From contig NZ_PDEQ01000001.1 in assembly GCF_002554795.1 (NCBI RefSeq), positions 186,001 through 250,000 on the forward strand: a stretch of 64,000 bases of DNA, read 5' to 3'. The notes beneath the pieces are model-generated. The model made no database searches, was not told where the DNA came from, and saw only the letters and a program-made list of their open reading frames with translations. Positions 63,217 through 64,000 of this stretch are shown here, piece by piece; the stretch's first letter is position 1, and the number at the start of each line of letters is the position of its first letter. Source of the DNA: Longibacter salinarum (lineage in GTDB: Bacteria > Bacteroidota > Rhodothermia > Rhodothermales > Salinibacteraceae). Made by a program: the position numbers and the translations under genes.

Positions 63217-64000
63217 ATGGATCGAGAGAGCACGCAGACGGGCATCCGCTTCGCCCTGATGGCGATGGGGATGGTGGCCCTTCTCAGCGGACTCTGGGCG
63301 GGGCTTCTCCGACTTGGGTGGGCTGGGCCGATCCTGCAAACGAACCTGCCCATGGCGCATGGACCGCTGATGGTCTGTGGCTTCCTCGGCACGCTCATCA
63401 GTCTCGAACGTACGGTTGCTCTGGATCGAGCATGGGCGTACGTCGTGCCTGCTCTCGTCGGAGTGGGAGGCATGGTCCTCCTATCCGGTCAACTCGGAAT
63501 GATCGGACCGCTACTCATCCTGCTGGGGAGCGCAGGTCTGGTCGTACTGTTTGGCGTGGTGCTCTCGATTCAGGCTTCTGGATTCGCGTTCGTGATGGCT
63601 GGCGGCGCGGTCGCCTGGGCGGTTGGGAATGGCCTCTGGCTCGCCGGATGGCCGATATCTGATCTCGTGCCGTGGTGGATGGGCTTTCTCGTGCTCACCA
63701 TCGCGGGCGAACGTCTGGAGTTGAGCCGAATGCTATTCTACGCCGAGTACGTCGAAAAGGTGTTCTTCGGCATCGTGGGAGGCCTCGGGATCGGAATGGT
63801 CGCGACACTGTCCTGGCCCGATATCGGACTCCGCACGGTCGGCTTGATGCTGATCGCACTCGCGGCCTGGCTCGCGATCTACGACATCGCGCGGCGCACG
63901 GTGCGGGGCAGGGGGCTGACTCGCTTCATTGCAGTGTGCCTGCTGACCGGATATGCCTGGCTCGCCGTCGGTGGTGCACTCATGATGGTCTACGGTAATC
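63217..64000 (+). CDS. Multi-pass membrane protein, NnrS-like (5' part only)
   Basis: The frame from the ATG at 63217 is open to the window end; 261 residues are visible. About eight hydrophobic helices run through it. Motifs: LPMAHGPLMVCGFLGTLISL and FLVLTIAGERLELSRML, with a His-Gly-Pro-Leu-Met segment. NnrS is a haem-containing membrane protein linked to NO metabolism, and this protein has the same general look, but the assignment is tentative. It begins 41 bp after the ferredoxin stop. Context (truncated haemoglobin, ferredoxin, Fe-S regulator) makes an NO or redox role plausible. Confidence 0.6.
   Translation, partial: MDRESTQTGIRFALMAMGMVALLSGLWAGLLRLGWAGPILQTNLPMAHGPLMVCGFLGTLISLERTVALDRAWAYVVPALVGVGGMVLLSGQLGMIGPLLILLGSAGLVVLFGVVLSIQASGFAFVMAGGAVAWAVGNGLWLAGWPISDLVPWWMGFLVLTIAGERLELSRMLFYAEYVEKVFFGIVGGLGIGMVATLSWPDIGLRTVGLMLIALAAWLAIYDIARRTVRGRGLTRFIAVCLLTGYAWLAVGGALMMVYGN

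Overview
The window reads as a chromosomal segment of a halophilic or marine bacterium of the Rhodothermota (Salinibacter/Rhodothermus-like; formerly placed near Bacteroidota). Evidence: a TonB-dependent receptor with an N-terminal carboxypeptidase-like regulatory domain, several exported lipoproteins, few clear Shine-Dalgarno sites, moderately high GC, and a nuoJ-K-L-M-pcd-nuoN block, an arrangement known from Rhodothermus marinus complex I. Two sodium/solute symporters, a Ca2+/Na+ exchanger-type antiporter and an N-type ATPase fit a salt-adapted lifestyle. No rRNA, tRNA or CRISPR array was seen. The taxonomy is inference from gene content.

Layout. 1-1.3 kb: the end of an OlsB-like acyltransferase and an OlsA/PlsC-like acyltransferase, probably for ornithine lipid synthesis. 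1.3-13.9 kb (mostly housekeeping): exported methionine sulfoxide reductases MsrB and MsrA, an aldo/keto reductase, an unusual methylmalonyl-CoA epimerase-alpha/beta-hydrolase fusion, a cation diffusion facilitator, malate dehydrogenase, an S9 peptidase, an e(P4)-type acid phosphatase lipoprotein, a DEDDh exonuclease/GIY-YIG fusion, and a ribosome hibernation factor with a 46-residue membrane peptide gene just upstream. 14-16.4 kb: accessory small genes (DUF2267 protein, dodecin, and a small Cys-rich zinc-ribbon gene broken by a miniature transposable element).

16.7-23.9 kb: a complete N-ATPase operon in the canonical order atpD-C-Q-R-B-E-F-A-G. A second copy of the same ~200 bp element sits exactly at the atpQ start codon and has duplicated it. 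24.0-31.7 kb: a sugar-uptake locus (PfkB kinase, SSS symporter and TonB receptor on the minus strand, a second SSS symporter divergent), with two LacI/cre-like operators in the divergent promoter region. 31.9-32.8 kb: a CsgG-like protein.

33-42.7 kb: a conserved membrane/MoxR block (RDD, SpoIIM-like, multi-pass protein, DUF4129, DUF4350, MoxR ATPase, vWA protein, DUF58), followed by a Ppx/GppA-HD phosphatase. 45-51.8 kb: the membrane arm of complex I (nuoJ, K, L, M, N) with a pterin-4a-carbinolamine dehydratase gene between nuoM and nuoN. 51.8-59.3 kb: uncharacterised proteins, a CaCA antiporter, an antibiotic-biosynthesis-monooxygenase-type protein and a PQQ-like propeller lipoprotein. 59.6-64.0 kb: a probable iron-sulfur/nitric-oxide-responsive neighbourhood: a Cys-containing winged-helix regulator, an unknown protein, a DUF59 Fe-S assembly factor, a group III truncated haemoglobin, a 7Fe ferredoxin and the start of a multi-pass membrane protein cut by the window end.

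The most notable observation is the pair of related ~200 bp elements (15 bp terminal inverted repeats, 4 bp target duplications). One inactivates a small zinc-ribbon gene; removing it on paper restores an uninterrupted conserved reading frame. The other has separated atpC from atpQ while regenerating the atpQ ATG.
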